Assembly: GCF_003955735.1 (NCBI RefSeq)
Contig: NZ_CP034464.1
Location: 4,836,001-4,900,000, forward strand
Reading direction: 5' to 3'
Origin: Undibacterium parvum
GTDB taxonomy: Bacteria; Pseudomonadota; Gammaproteobacteria; Burkholderiales; Burkholderiaceae_D
Length of the DNA: 64,000 nt
Numbering within the stretch: the stretch's first letter is position 1; each line of letters begins with the position of its first letter. The translations under genes and the position numbers were made by a program. The notes below the pieces were generated by a model that had not been told where the DNA came from, ran no database searches, and saw nothing but the letters and a program-made list of their open reading frames with translations. Shown one piece after another: positions 16,344 to 24,442 of this stretch.

Positions 16344-17498
16344 ATGAACCCTACACCCCCCCTCCTTTGCTGGTTAGAAAACGATACGCAACAGAGCCTC
16401 AGATGGCATTCTGAAAGCGGCATGGCGCCGCCGAAACGGGTGCAGATTGCGGATGATCGCATGACTGCCGATGCTGCCTACAAGCTGGCCTGCGAAGGGA
16501 CTGGCTTACTCTGGCGCGGCGATTTTCAAAATGCGCGGCAACTGCTGCAAGCGCTGGCGCGCCGTATCGATAAGAAGCCAGAGAAATCGGCTAAAAAAAC
16601 CAAAGCTCCTGCCAGCGGCGCCGAGGCTTTTCACTTGCACCGCCAGGCGCAATCGCAAAGGGCGCGCGTGCTGGCGATGGTGTTGATCCCGTTTGATGCC
16701 GATTTTAAAATCCCCTTGCGCCGTGCGCCAGATGTGCAGCAAGCCTGTAGCGAGGCCTACCCGCTGGCCGCTGGCGAGACAGCGACACCCTTTGTGGCAT
16801 CCTTGCGCGAGCTGTTAGGCGTAGTCGGCGCCCATGAATGGCGCAAAAAAGGCGTGGAGATTACTGCCATCGCTGGCCGCATCCATCCGCATTACGGCGT
16901 GTTTTCGCCAGTGCGTGGCGAGTACATCGACCTGGTCGCCAAAGCGCCCTTGCCTGGCAATGAGCTGGCCTTCGATATCGGTACCGGTACCGGTGTGCTG
17001 GCGGCTTTGCTGGCGCAGCGCGGCATCAAAAAAATTATCGCCACCGATCAAGACCCACGCGCCCTGCAATGCGCGCGCGAAAACCTGAGCAATTTAGGCG
17101 TCGCGCAGCAAGTCGAACTGTTAGAGACCGACCTTTTTCCGGAAGGCCGCGCCCCGATGATCGTCTGCAACCCGCCCTGGATACCGGCGCGCCCTAGTTC
17201 GCCAATAGAGTACGCCGTGTACGACCCGGACAGCCGCATGCTGCGCGGCTTTTTGGCCGGTGTCGCTGCGCATTTAGAGCCGCAAGGCGAAGCCTGGCTG
17301 ATACTCTCAGACATCGCCGAACATCTGGGCCTGCGCACTAGCGCCGAGCTATGGTCATGGATAGAGGCCGGCGGCCTGCAAGTGGTCGGCAAGATGGACA
17401 TACGCCCGCAGCACCCTAAAACAGCCGACACCAGCGATCCGCTACACGCGGCGCGCGCGCTAGAAGTGACGTCTTTATGGCGACTGAAGTTGGTCTGA
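16344..17498 (+). CDS. class I SAM-dependent methyltransferase (RsmC/HemK-like fold)
   Basis: 384 residues. The N-terminal half (about 1-190) has no clear domain. The C-terminal half is a Rossmann methyltransferase with motif I FDIGTGTGVLAALLAQRG, acidic loop ATDQDPRALQCARENL and the catalytic motif VCNPPWIPA. NPPW/NPPY enzymes methylate planar amino groups of bases or glutamine, so the target is probably rRNA, tRNA or a release-factor-like protein. The ATG at 16344 is chosen because the 31 upstream codons are not conserved-looking. Relatives are usually annotated only as methyltransferase. Confidence 0.85.
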   Translation: MNPTPPLLCWLENDTQQSLRWHSESGMAPPKRVQIADDRMTADAAYKLACEGTGLLWRGDFQNARQLLQALARRIDKKPEKSAKKTKAPASGAEAFHLHRQAQSQRARVLAMVLIPFDADFKIPLRRAPDVQQACSEAYPLAAGETATPFVASLRELLGVVGAHEWRKKGVEITAIAGRIHPHYGVFSPVRGEYIDLVAKAPLPGNELAFDIGTGTGVLAALLAQRGIKKIIATDQDPRALQCARENLSNLGVAQQVELLETDLFPEGRAPMIVCNPPWIPARPSSPIEYAVYDPDSRMLRGFLAGVAAHLEPQGEAWLILSDIAEHLGLRTSAELWSWIEAGGLQVVGKMDIRPQHPKTADTSDPLHAARALEVTSLWRLKLV

Positions 17499-17559
17499 GT
17501 TCAGCGTAAATCTGCCTAAAATTGTTACTATTCAGCCTACAAGGAAAATCATTAAAAAA

Positions 17560-17669
17560 ACGAAAACCTCTCAAAGGAGGCACAGAGACACAGAGAAAAA
17601 ACGGAGAATTTCCTGGTTAACCTCTGTTAACCTCCGTGTCTCTGTGTCTCTGTGTTGAGGTGTTTTGAC
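17560..17669. repeat. ~110-bp imperfect palindrome (CACAGAGACACAGAG type)
   Basis: The left arm has AAACCTCTCAAAGGAGG then CACAGAGACACAGAG. The right arm has CTCCGTGTCTCTGTGTCTC then TGTTGAGGTGTTTT, its reverse complement with small gaps. It closely resembles a dispersed palindromic repeat familiar from many proteobacterial genomes. The transcribed form would be a long hairpin and could terminate the methyltransferase transcript. Confidence 0.7.
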
Positions 17670-17751
17670 TTTTTTTATAGTCGGCTGAACGGTAATCTAA
17701 AATCAGCTTAAAACCATCACCACCAATTAACCCATCAGTAAATACATCAGC

Positions 17752-17964
17752 ATGAACAAACCAGCCCGTATCCTCAGATTTAAATGCACGCAATGCAGCA
17801 AACAGGTCGAAGTCTTCCTACAAAAAGTCTCGGCCTGCTCGCATATCCAACCTTACCAAGGTATCTGTACTTGCGGTGTAGTGATGAAATACGCCACTGG
17901 CGATAAAGAGGCGGTGGCAGGCTACTTGGCCTCGCCGGATGTGTCGTGGTCGCATCATCATTGA
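17752..17964 (+). CDS. small cysteine-rich protein of unknown function
   Basis: 70 residues. FKCTQCSK near the N-terminus and GICTCGVV in the middle give a CxxC...CxC arrangement typical of a small zinc-binding knuckle. The C-terminus ends in SWSHHH. I do not recognise a family. The frame starts with ATG and has coding-like composition, but the ribosome-binding site is poor. A spurious frame cannot be excluded. Confidence 0.5.
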   Translation: MNKPARILRFKCTQCSKQVEVFLQKVSACSHIQPYQGICTCGVVMKYATGDKEAVAGYLASPDVSWSHHH

Positions 17965-17974
17965 TGGCGCATCT

Positions 17975-18018
17975 TGCCAAGCTCACGTGCCAAGCTCACT
18001 GCCAAGTTCACGTGCCAG
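17975..18018. repeat. short tandem repeat, 12-13 bp unit
   Basis: TGCCAAGCTCACG, TGCCAAGCTCAC and TGCCAAGTTCACG follow one another directly, with a partial fourth unit TGCCAGTT. It lies just after the small cysteine-rich gene. Confidence 0.7.
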
Positions 18019-18080
18019 TTTAAATTAAGCCAGAGCAGCTCAACGGCCCTGCCAAGCTAACTGCACAAACCGTAAATTAA

Positions 18081-18163
18081 GGGGAGTATAGGGCTGCGCT
18101 AGCCGATCGCGCATATGCCATATGCGCGATTAGGACGCAAGCACCCATACCCCACCCGGTATT
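18081..18163 (+). repeat. palindromic repeat family B, copy 2
   Basis: GGGGAGTATAGGG at the left pairs with CCCATACCCC at the right. The centre GATCGCGCATATGCCATATGCGCGAT is itself an inverted repeat. It sits at the 3' end of the LysR gene (minus strand), where it may act as a terminator or RNA-stabilising hairpin. Confidence 0.65.
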
Positions 18164-18179
18164 GCCCAAAGAATAAACG

Positions 18180-19154
18180 CTAATCCTGAGTAGGCGGCGC
18201 GGCACTGTCAAAATGTTGGGCCAGGCTGGCGATATCGGGGGCGACCCAGGCTGGCTCTACGCACTCGTGCAGGTGTTCGGCGATAAATCGTATCAACTGC
18301 ATGGCGGCATGCGGCATACGCCGGTCTTTTCTGCTGACCAGATACCAATTGCTTTCCAAAGGAAAGCCCTCGACTGGCAAGATCACCAGGTTTTCGCGCC
18401 CCTGTTCCAGCGTATGCGCCGAAGTCACCGCCAGCCCGAGTCCCGATGCCACACTGAGACGGATCGCCTCATTGCTTTCTATCTGCATGATATTACTCAA
18501 GTCTATGCCCTGAGCGCTGAGCCAGGATTCAAACATCATGCGCGTGGCCGAGCCTGGCTCCCGCATCAAAAATCTTTCCTGACGTAGCTCAGCAAAGCGC
18601 AACTGGCTGCGGCCGGCCGCCCAATGGTCGGCAGGCGCAATCACCAACAGCGGGTTTTTAAGGATGCGGGTGGCTTGCACCGTGGGCCCGCTGGGCGGAT
18701 GACTAAACAGATACAAATCATCTTCTTGCTTGCCAAAGCGCTCCATGATGTGCGCACGATTACCCACATTGAGGGTGACGCTGACCTGCGGCAGCAAGCG
18801 GTAAAACGCGCCCAAAATACGCGGCATCACATATTTGGCGGTGGTCACGATGCCAATATTGATATGCCCCGAGCTGCCGCCACGCGCCTCGTCTAAAAAG
18901 CCATTGAAGTCTTCAAAGCGCCCCAGTACATCACAGGCCGCGCGGTACAGCTCAGCACCAACATGGGTGGTGACCAGACGCTGCTGGCGATTCTCCAGCA
19001 GCGGTTCGCCGACCGCTTCGACTAGCTTTTTTAACTGCAAAGACACGGTAGGCTGGGTCAGGTGCAAGCTGCGCGCTGCAGCAGTAATCGCACCAGAACG
19101 CACTACCTGTACATACACCTGCAACAGGCGAAAACTGAGATGACGTATATTCAT
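18180..19154 (-). CDS. LysR family regulator of the adjacent SbtA-like transporter
   Basis: 324 residues. The N-terminal LysR helix-turn-helix (about 5-65, SGAITAAARSLHLTQPTVSLQLKKL) is followed by a substrate-binding domain with SGHINIGIVTTAKYVMPRIL at its start. That type resembles the CbbR/CysB-side of the family. It is divergent from the bicarbonate-permease-like gene with 117 bases between starts, a classic LysR arrangement. It therefore probably controls that gene in response to carbon status; this is inferred from position. Confidence 0.88.
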   Translation of the reverse strand: MNIRHLSFRLLQVYVQVVRSGAITAAARSLHLTQPTVSLQLKKLVEAVGEPLLENRQQRLVTTHVGAELYRAACDVLGRFEDFNGFLDEARGGSSGHINIGIVTTAKYVMPRILGAFYRLLPQVSVTLNVGNRAHIMERFGKQEDDLYLFSHPPSGPTVQATRILKNPLLVIAPADHWAAGRSQLRFAELRQERFLMREPGSATRMMFESWLSAQGIDLSNIMQIESNEAIRLSVASGLGLAVTSAHTLEQGRENLVILPVEGFPLESNWYLVSRKDRRMPHAAMQLIRFIAEHLHECVEPAWVAPDIASLAQHFDSAAPPTQD

Positions 19155-19175
19155 GAAGGGCTAAATAGAGAAATT

Positions 19176-19191
19176 ATAGATAATCATCTAT
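19176..19191. promoter_or_regulatory. candidate LysR operator
   Basis: ATAGAT-AATC-ATCTAT is a perfect 6+6 palindrome in the 117-base space between the divergent lysR and sbtA-like starts. It lies nearer lysR. LysR sites are usually short interrupted dyads in this position. The exact T-N11-A spacing is not met (T-N12-A here), so the call is tentative. Confidence 0.4.
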
Positions 19192-19271
19192 GTTTATGTA
19201 TCGAAGTATTTATTATCCCATATAACAAAAAGTCGTCACAATAGCCAGATTGTTCACATTTTGGATCTCCC

Positions 19272-20201
19272 ATGCCCGATATCGTCATCGCTTTTTTTAT
19301 CCTGGGCTTAGTCGCCGGCCTGCTTAAATCGGATCTCAAGGTCCCCAGATCGATTTACGAAACTCTGTCTATTTTGCTGATGCTGGTGCTCGGACTCAAG
19401 GGTGGAATGGCCTTGCATGGCAAATTTCAGTTGTCCATGCTGAGCCAATTATTGCCCATAGTCGCACTCGGTTTCATCATCCCCTTATGCTGCTATCCGA
19501 TCTTGCGTAGATTCGTGCGCTTATCCTTAGACGATGCCGCCAGTATCGCGGCGCATTACGGCTCGGTCAGTGCCGGTACGTTTGCAGTGGCACTGGCGAT
19601 GGTAGAACAAGCCAATCTGCCCTTAAATCCAGAGACCACACTGTATCTGGTGTTACTCGAATTACCTGCCATCGTCACCATGTTATGGCTGCATCGCCGC
19701 CTGAGTGGGCATGGTAACAACAGCAGCATACTGCGCGAAGCACTCACCAGTCGTGGCGTCTTATTACTTGGTGGCGGAGTCGTCATCGGCTATCTGTTTG
19801 GTCCGCTAGGCCTGAAACCCTTGGCACCGGTCTTATTCGACGGCTTTAAAACCATGTTGGCCCTGTTTTTACTCGAAATGGGCTTATCCACCGCCAAGGT
19901 ATGCTCGCCGTTGCCGTGGCAGCACTGGCGCCTGATGCTGTTCGCAGGCTTGTCACCCTTCGTCTTGGCGTGGATAGGCATAGCCAGCGCACTGGCCTTA
20001 GGCTTACCAGAAGGCAGCGCTCTGGTACTGGCTGGCATCACCGCCAGCGCCTCCTACATCGCAGCACCAGCCGCGATACGCTCTGCCATCCCAGATGCTA
20101 ATATAGGACTGGCGATGTTGGCCGCACTGGGAATTACCTTTCCGGTCAATGTCTTAATCGGCTTACCGCTGTACCAAAGCTGGTTACACAATTTTTACTA
20201 A
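19272..20201 (+). CDS. sodium-dependent bicarbonate permease, SbtA-like
   Basis: 309 residues, about ten membrane segments throughout, and no signal peptide. The start PDIVIAFFILGLVAGLLKSDL, the central HYGSVSAGTFAVALA and the later ASASYIAAPAAIRSAIP are hallmarks of the SbtA (DUF897) family. Cyanobacterial SbtA imports bicarbonate with sodium. Heterotroph homologues are common but rarely studied, so the substrate here is inferred. No PII-like sbtB follows. Expression is probably controlled by the divergent LysR. Confidence 0.87.
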   Translation: MPDIVIAFFILGLVAGLLKSDLKVPRSIYETLSILLMLVLGLKGGMALHGKFQLSMLSQLLPIVALGFIIPLCCYPILRRFVRLSLDDAASIAAHYGSVSAGTFAVALAMVEQANLPLNPETTLYLVLLELPAIVTMLWLHRRLSGHGNNSSILREALTSRGVLLLGGGVVIGYLFGPLGLKPLAPVLFDGFKTMLALFLLEMGLSTAKVCSPLPWQHWRLMLFAGLSPFVLAWIGIASALALGLPEGSALVLAGITASASYIAAPAAIRSAIPDANIGLAMLAALGITFPVNVLIGLPLYQSWLHNFY

Positions 20202-20229
20202 GCAATTTTACTAATCAATTTTACTAAAA
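20188..20229. repeat. three tandem 13-bp repeats after sbtA-like gene
   Basis: The unit CAATTTTACTAA occurs three times with one-base variations. The first copy overlaps the last codons and stop of the transporter gene. Probably replication slippage; no function is evident. Confidence 0.65.
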
Positions 20230-20256
20230 AGCACCCTTTTACCCTGGAGAACTTGC

Positions 20257-20859
20257 ATGTCGATTTCTGTAACACCAAAAAAACTATCGCCCTTAGCGAG
20301 TTTAATTTTCTTTAGCCGCTGGCTGCAATTGCCTCTGTATCTAGGCCTAATTTTGGCGCAATGCGTATATGTTTTCCATTTTTGGGTCGAGTTGAGCGTC
20401 TTAATTGGCGCAGTCTGGGGCAATGAGGCCTCACTGCAGCATCTACTGACCGCGGTGGCGGTAACACCGGAACTCAAACCGACTTCACTCAATGAATCGA
20501 CCATCATGCTGGTGGTACTCGGCTTGATCGATGTGGTGATGATCTCCAATCTGCTCATCATGGTCATCATCGGTGGCTACGAAACCTTTGTCTCGCGCCT
20601 GGGTCTGGATAAACACCCAGATCAACCAGAGTGGCTCTCGCATGTGAATGCTTCGGTACTCAAAGTAAAACTGGCGATGGCAATTATCGGTATCTCGTCG
20701 ATCCACCTGCTAAAAACTTTTATCAACGTCAAGGCCTATTCGGCGCAAGAGCTGATCGCGCAGACCAGCATACATATGGTGTTTTTGCTGTCGGCACTGG
20801 CGATCGCCTATTGCGACCAGATCATGACCAAGACTATGCAGGCCAGCAAGCCACATTAA
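20257..20859 (+). CDS. YqhA / UPF0114 family membrane protein
   Basis: 200 residues with four predicted membrane helices. The motif SLNESTIMLVVLGLIDVVMI followed by GGYETFVSRL and HLLKTFIN identifies the YqhA (UPF0114) family, inner-membrane proteins of unknown function. A GGAG site precedes the ATG at 20257. It is 55 bases after the SbtA-like gene and on the same strand, so co-transcription is possible. A terminator follows. Confidence 0.9.
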   Translation: MSISVTPKKLSPLASLIFFSRWLQLPLYLGLILAQCVYVFHFWVELSVLIGAVWGNEASLQHLLTAVAVTPELKPTSLNESTIMLVVLGLIDVVMISNLLIMVIIGGYETFVSRLGLDKHPDQPEWLSHVNASVLKVKLAMAIIGISSIHLLKTFINVKAYSAQELIAQTSIHMVFLLSALAIAYCDQIMTKTMQASKPH

Positions 20860-20893
20860 GGCACATTCAGCAACATTAAGCCCGCACTACCCC

Positions 20894-20929
20894 ATAAAAA
20901 ACCACGCTAGTATGCGTGGTTTTTTTATG
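20894..20929 (+). terminator. rho-independent terminator
   Basis: AAAAAACCACGC-TAGTAT-GCGTGGTTTTTTT forms a perfect GC stem with a long T run. It ends the sbtA-like/yqhA-like transcript ahead of the hibernation-factor gene. Confidence 0.93.
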
Positions 20930-21089
20930 GCTGACACAATTTCTAACACGCCTTTCGCACACCGTTCAGCCGCATGAATACCTTCATTTTTTCGATGTAT
21001 TAAATAAATATTTACGACTAGTACGATCTATTTGCAAGCCCTACTATAGTTCCACTTACAGAGCGTTTCAACCACCAGGAGAAGTAGAC

Positions 21090-21533
21090 ATGCGTATCAA
21101 TATTCAGGCAAGAGGATTCGAATTAACCGAAGCTTTGCGGCTTCATACCGAGCGCCGTTTGCAGTTTGCGATTGATTGGGCTAGCGACGAAGTGCGCACC
21201 GTGAAAGTACGTTTTTCCGACATTAACGGCCCGCGTGGCGGCAACGATAAGTGCTGCACCATACAGATCCCTATCGTCGGCCATGCCGACCTGATTATCA
21301 AAGACATAGAGGCCGATTTATACGTGGCGATCGATAAAGCGGCCGACCGTATAGAGCGCACTTTATCGCGCAAACTAGAGCGCGTTCGTGAGTTTCAACA
21401 TCAGCGCATTTCGGCCAGCGAGAGCAACACCGAGGCAGAGCAAGATGAGCAGCATTCCACGTATGCGACCCAGCCCATGCGGGCACGTCGCAGCGGACAT
21501 GATGCACAAGCTCAGCGCCACTCGCATCGCTAA
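21090..21533 (+). CDS. ribosome hibernation promotion factor family protein (HPF/RaiA)
   Basis: 147 residues. The N-terminal ~100 residues form the HPF/RaiA domain (start MRINIQARGFELTEALRLHTERRL, then ADLYVAIDKAADRIERTLSRKL), which binds the 30S subunit and silences ribosomes in stationary phase. The C-terminal tail is polar, Gln/His/Arg-rich and low complexity. It lacks the dimerisation domain of long HPF. The frame is open 58 codons upstream, but AGGAGA at 21077-21082 fixes the start at 21090. Confidence 0.87.
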   Translation: MRINIQARGFELTEALRLHTERRLQFAIDWASDEVRTVKVRFSDINGPRGGNDKCCTIQIPIVGHADLIIKDIEADLYVAIDKAADRIERTLSRKLERVREFQHQRISASESNTEAEQDEQHSTYATQPMRARRSGHDAQAQRHSHR

Positions 21534-21584
21534 ATTTAACTGCTAAATTTAGCACCCAGCACAGCAAACATTGAGGAAAAAATC

Positions 21585-22142
21585 ATGCGTAGTTACCCAC
21601 AAAACAGCAAGCTTGCGATGGCAAGGATACTTGGATTGGCCATGCTTGCCGATGGTGGATTAGATCAGTCAGAAATCGAAGTCGTAGCCGATAGCAGATT
21701 ATTGGCGCGCATAGACATGACAGAGGCAGAATTTGACACTGTGCTGCATCACTTGTGTGAAGACATGCTGCAAAGCATGCGCGGCTACGATTATGGAAAA
21801 ATCGAGCTAGACCGGCTAGTCATCGATCGCTTACTCACCGAAGTGAGTCATCCTAGCCTGCAAAGAGTACTACTCAATGTCATGCTGGCGGTGGTCGATG
21901 CCGATGGCAAGTTGAGTGAGGGTGAGGCGGTATTACTCACTCAGGCGCTGGAAAAATGGCAGTGTAATCTGGTCGATTTGCGTTACACCGAAGCCTACCG
22001 GGCTGCGCCTGAGCATATCCGAGCGAGGACGCGCGCGAAGTCGAGCCGAAGAGCGAGAAGACCAGCGCTGCCTGCAATGAGCCTGAGCCTCAGCCTTGCC
22101 TCTGCTCGCGACAGCAACGCAGGGTCCGGGCACGCTGCCTAA
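21585..22142 (+). CDS. TerB-like domain protein
   Basis: 185 residues. Residues about 8-140 form a helical TerB-like domain: MARILGLAMLADGGLDQSE and later MLAVVDADGKLSEGEAVLL, the two acidic DG motifs that bind metal in TerB relatives. The last ~40 residues are Arg/Ala/Ser-rich and unlike the rest, perhaps an extension past an ancestral stop. The ribosome-binding site GAGG precedes ATG 21585. Tellurite resistance should not be assumed, because TerB domains are widespread. Confidence 0.75.
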   Translation: MRSYPQNSKLAMARILGLAMLADGGLDQSEIEVVADSRLLARIDMTEAEFDTVLHHLCEDMLQSMRGYDYGKIELDRLVIDRLLTEVSHPSLQRVLLNVMLAVVDADGKLSEGEAVLLTQALEKWQCNLVDLRYTEAYRAAPEHIRARTRAKSSRRARRPALPAMSLSLSLASARDSNAGSGHAA

Positions 22143-22199
22143 AATCGCTAGCGCCGACGCCAGGCTCTGCCAGCTAAATCCACACTAGGCAAACAAGTT

Positions 22200-22763
22200 A
22201 TGCCCAAAAAACTACTACAGCGCTATTTACCTAAGCGCGAAACGCTAGGCCAATACCAATTGACACGACGCTTCGCGCCATTTTTAAATCGCATAGAACT
22301 GTGGTCAGTGAAACGCAATTTAATCGCTGGTGGTCTGGCGCTGGGTCTATTTTGCGGCATGATACCCGGCCCACTACAAATGCTGGCTGCGATTTCCTTT
22401 GCCATCGTGTTGCGGGTAAATCTACCAGCTGCGGTGCTGGGCACTTGCTTTAGCAATCCTTTTACGATAGTGCCACTGTATATGTTGGCCTATACCCTAG
22501 GCCTTTGGTGCATGGGAGATGCTGGCGCCAGCAATTTACCGAGCTTCCCCGCCAGCGACTGGCAACACCCGCAATTACTCTGGAGCGCCTGGTCAGAATG
22601 GCTATTGGCGAGCGGCCAGCCCTTACTCATAGGCATCTTGCTACTCGCCGTATTGCTGGCACTAGCTGGCTATATCTTGGTACAAGTGAGTTGGCGCTTG
22701 AATGTACTACATGCCTTGCGCCGTCGCAGATATAATCGTTTGCAACTAGCGCGGGGAGATTAA
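22200..22763 (+). CDS. DUF2062 domain membrane protein
   Basis: 187 residues. A basic N-terminus is followed by the DUF2062 signature NLIAGGLALGLFCGMIPGPLQM and LGTCFSNPFTIVPLY, then two or three membrane segments and a basic C-terminal tail. DUF2062 proteins are inner-membrane proteins of unknown biochemical role, often near glycosyltransferases or lipid genes. No such partner is next to this one. Confidence 0.88.
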   Translation: MPKKLLQRYLPKRETLGQYQLTRRFAPFLNRIELWSVKRNLIAGGLALGLFCGMIPGPLQMLAAISFAIVLRVNLPAAVLGTCFSNPFTIVPLYMLAYTLGLWCMGDAGASNLPSFPASDWQHPQLLWSAWSEWLLASGQPLLIGILLLAVLLALAGYILVQVSWRLNVLHALRRRRYNRLQLARGD

Positions 22764-22839
22764 TCGAGAGGCCAGGAGTTTAATACTGCCACTACCGCCC
22801 TATTTCCAACTAGCAGGCAGCAGCAACTTTGACTTTGGC

Positions 22840-23766
22840 ATGAGCACACTTAACTACAAACACCTGCGCTATTACTGGATGGTGGCAAAAACCGGCAGCA
22901 TCGCACGCGCCGCCGAGCAGATGCACCTGACACCGCACGCCATCAGCGGGCAGCTCAAGGAGTTTGAACAGAACCTGGGCGTAGAACTATTCCAAAAGCA
23001 AGGACGTAATCTGGAACTGACCGATGCCGGACGCCGTATCTTAAGCCATGCCGACGCCATCTTTTCCACTGGCGACGACTTACTGGCCAGCTTACATCAG
23101 ACCAGCAGCGCAAAAAAACGTAGCTTTCGGGTCGGCATCTCGGACGCGGTCTCCAAGTCTATCGCCTATCGCCTGCTAGAACCGGCTCTGGCATTGCCCG
23201 ACCCCCTACGCCTGATTTGCCGCGAAGGCCGCCTGGCGATGTTATTAGCAGAGTTGGCGATCCACAAGCTCGACATGATCATTGCCGATAGGCCGATGCC
23301 ACCGAGCTTAAGCGTGCGTGGCTACAACCATTTATTGGGCGAATGCGGCCTGAGCGTTTTCGGCGCCGCCGCGCTCATCAAAAAAAATAAGCTAGCTTTT
23401 CCTGCCATGCTCGACCAGGCGCCTTTCTTACTGCCTGGAGAGGATGTGGCCATCCAGGCAAAACTATTGCATTGGTTAGAATTGAATAATCTCAGGCCCA
23501 ATATCGTCGGCGAGTTTGATGACGGTGCCTTGATGAAGGCATTCGGCCAAGCCGCCGCAGGTTTTTTCGTCGGCCCCAGCGCCATGCAAGACGATATTTG
23601 CGCGCAGTATCAAGTCCGCGTGGTGGGGCAAATCGATAGCGTCATCGAACAAATCTACCTCATCAGCACCGCCAGACGCATCACCGACCCCGCCGTGATC
23701 GCCATCAGCGAGACCGCCAAACGCGCCATTTTTGGTGCGGGTAGCAAGTCTAAGGAAATCGAATAA
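22840..23766 (+). CDS. nhaR: LysR family regulator, NhaR-like
   Basis: 308 residues. The start LNYKHLRYYWMVAKTGSIARAA and the helix LTPHAISGQLKEFEQNLG resemble NhaR, the LysR-type activator of sodium/proton antiporter genes in enterobacteria. The following domain (RSFRVGISDAVSKSIAYRLLEP) also fits NhaR rather than general LysR proteins. No nhaA is adjacent, so the regulon here is unknown. Translation starts at ATG 22840, 76 bases after the DUF2062 gene. Confidence 0.8.
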   Translation: MSTLNYKHLRYYWMVAKTGSIARAAEQMHLTPHAISGQLKEFEQNLGVELFQKQGRNLELTDAGRRILSHADAIFSTGDDLLASLHQTSSAKKRSFRVGISDAVSKSIAYRLLEPALALPDPLRLICREGRLAMLLAELAIHKLDMIIADRPMPPSLSVRGYNHLLGECGLSVFGAAALIKKNKLAFPAMLDQAPFLLPGEDVAIQAKLLHWLELNNLRPNIVGEFDDGALMKAFGQAAAGFFVGPSAMQDDICAQYQVRVVGQIDSVIEQIYLISTARRITDPAVIAISETAKRAIFGAGSKSKEIE

Positions 23767-23778
23767 AATCGACAAATA

Positions 23779-23861
23779 AGGGAGTATGCAGTCTGGCCGG
23801 GCGATTGCGCATACAGTATGTGCGCAAGCACGGCTCAGCTGCTTATACCCACCCGGGTATG
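23779..23861 (+). repeat. palindromic repeat family B, copy 3
   Basis: GGGAGTATGCAG...GATTGCGCATACAGTATGTGCGCAA...TTATACCC. It lies directly after the nhaR-like stop, between it and the convergent acetyltransferase gene. Confidence 0.65.
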
Positions 23862-23914
23862 TGAGCAAGAAGTAGTTTGAATCAGCGCCAGCATTCTTAT
23901 CCCGCCCAGTAAAC

Positions 23915-24442
23915 CTAGGCCGATACCAGCGCGAACATATGCGCATCGTGCGCTGCGCCGTGCAGGTACAGGCGCTTGCGCGCCAGGCCTTCGCGTTGCG
24001 CGCCGGCCTTGATCGCAACTGCCTCGCTGGCCTTATTACCGACTGCCACCACGATTTCCACTCTCTGCAAAGCGAGTTGTGAAAACGCATGTTCGGACAA
24101 GGCTTGCACGCAGCGCAGTGCGATCCCCTGCCTTTGCCTGGACGAACGCACCCAATAGCCGAGATTGCACATTTTATTCAAGGTATTGATGGAATTAAGC
24201 CCTGCACCGCCGAGCAAGTCGCCAGTGTCCAGACAGAACACGCCACAATCGTAAGCACTCCCAGTCTCCTGAGCCGAACCGCTGTGCGCGAACCATGTCA
24301 AAGCATCTTGTTCGCTGTAATCAGGCTTACACCAGGGCATCCACGGCGCGATGCTGGCTACCGATTCCAAGACCGCTGCCGTAAATGCTGCGGCATCGGC
24401 AGCTAACAAGGGGCGCAGTAATAAGCCATTTGCAAATATCAT
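23915..24442 (-). CDS. GNAT family acetyltransferase, RimJ/RimL type
   Basis: 175 residues. LLLRPLLAADAAAFTAAV at the start and NLGYWVRSSRQRQGIALRCVQAL (acetyl-CoA loop) followed by RVEIVVAVGNKASEAVAIKAGAQREG match the RimJ/RimL subgroup, which acetylates protein N-termini or small molecules. The open frame extends 70 codons further, but GGAGGTG 6 bases before the ATG at 24442 fixes the start. It is convergent with the nhaR-like gene. Confidence 0.85.
   Translation of the reverse strand: MIFANGLLLRPLLAADAAAFTAAVLESVASIAPWMPWCKPDYSEQDALTWFAHSGSAQETGSAYDCGVFCLDTGDLLGGAGLNSINTLNKMCNLGYWVRSSRQRQGIALRCVQALSEHAFSQLALQRVEIVVAVGNKASEAVAIKAGAQREGLARKRLYLHGAAHDAHMFALVSA

Noticed and set aside
23476..24090. 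A 204-codon minus-strand frame across the nhaR-like 3' end
   Set aside because: It overlaps two well-supported genes and a family-B repeat, and its translation is Arg/Cys-rich with no domain.
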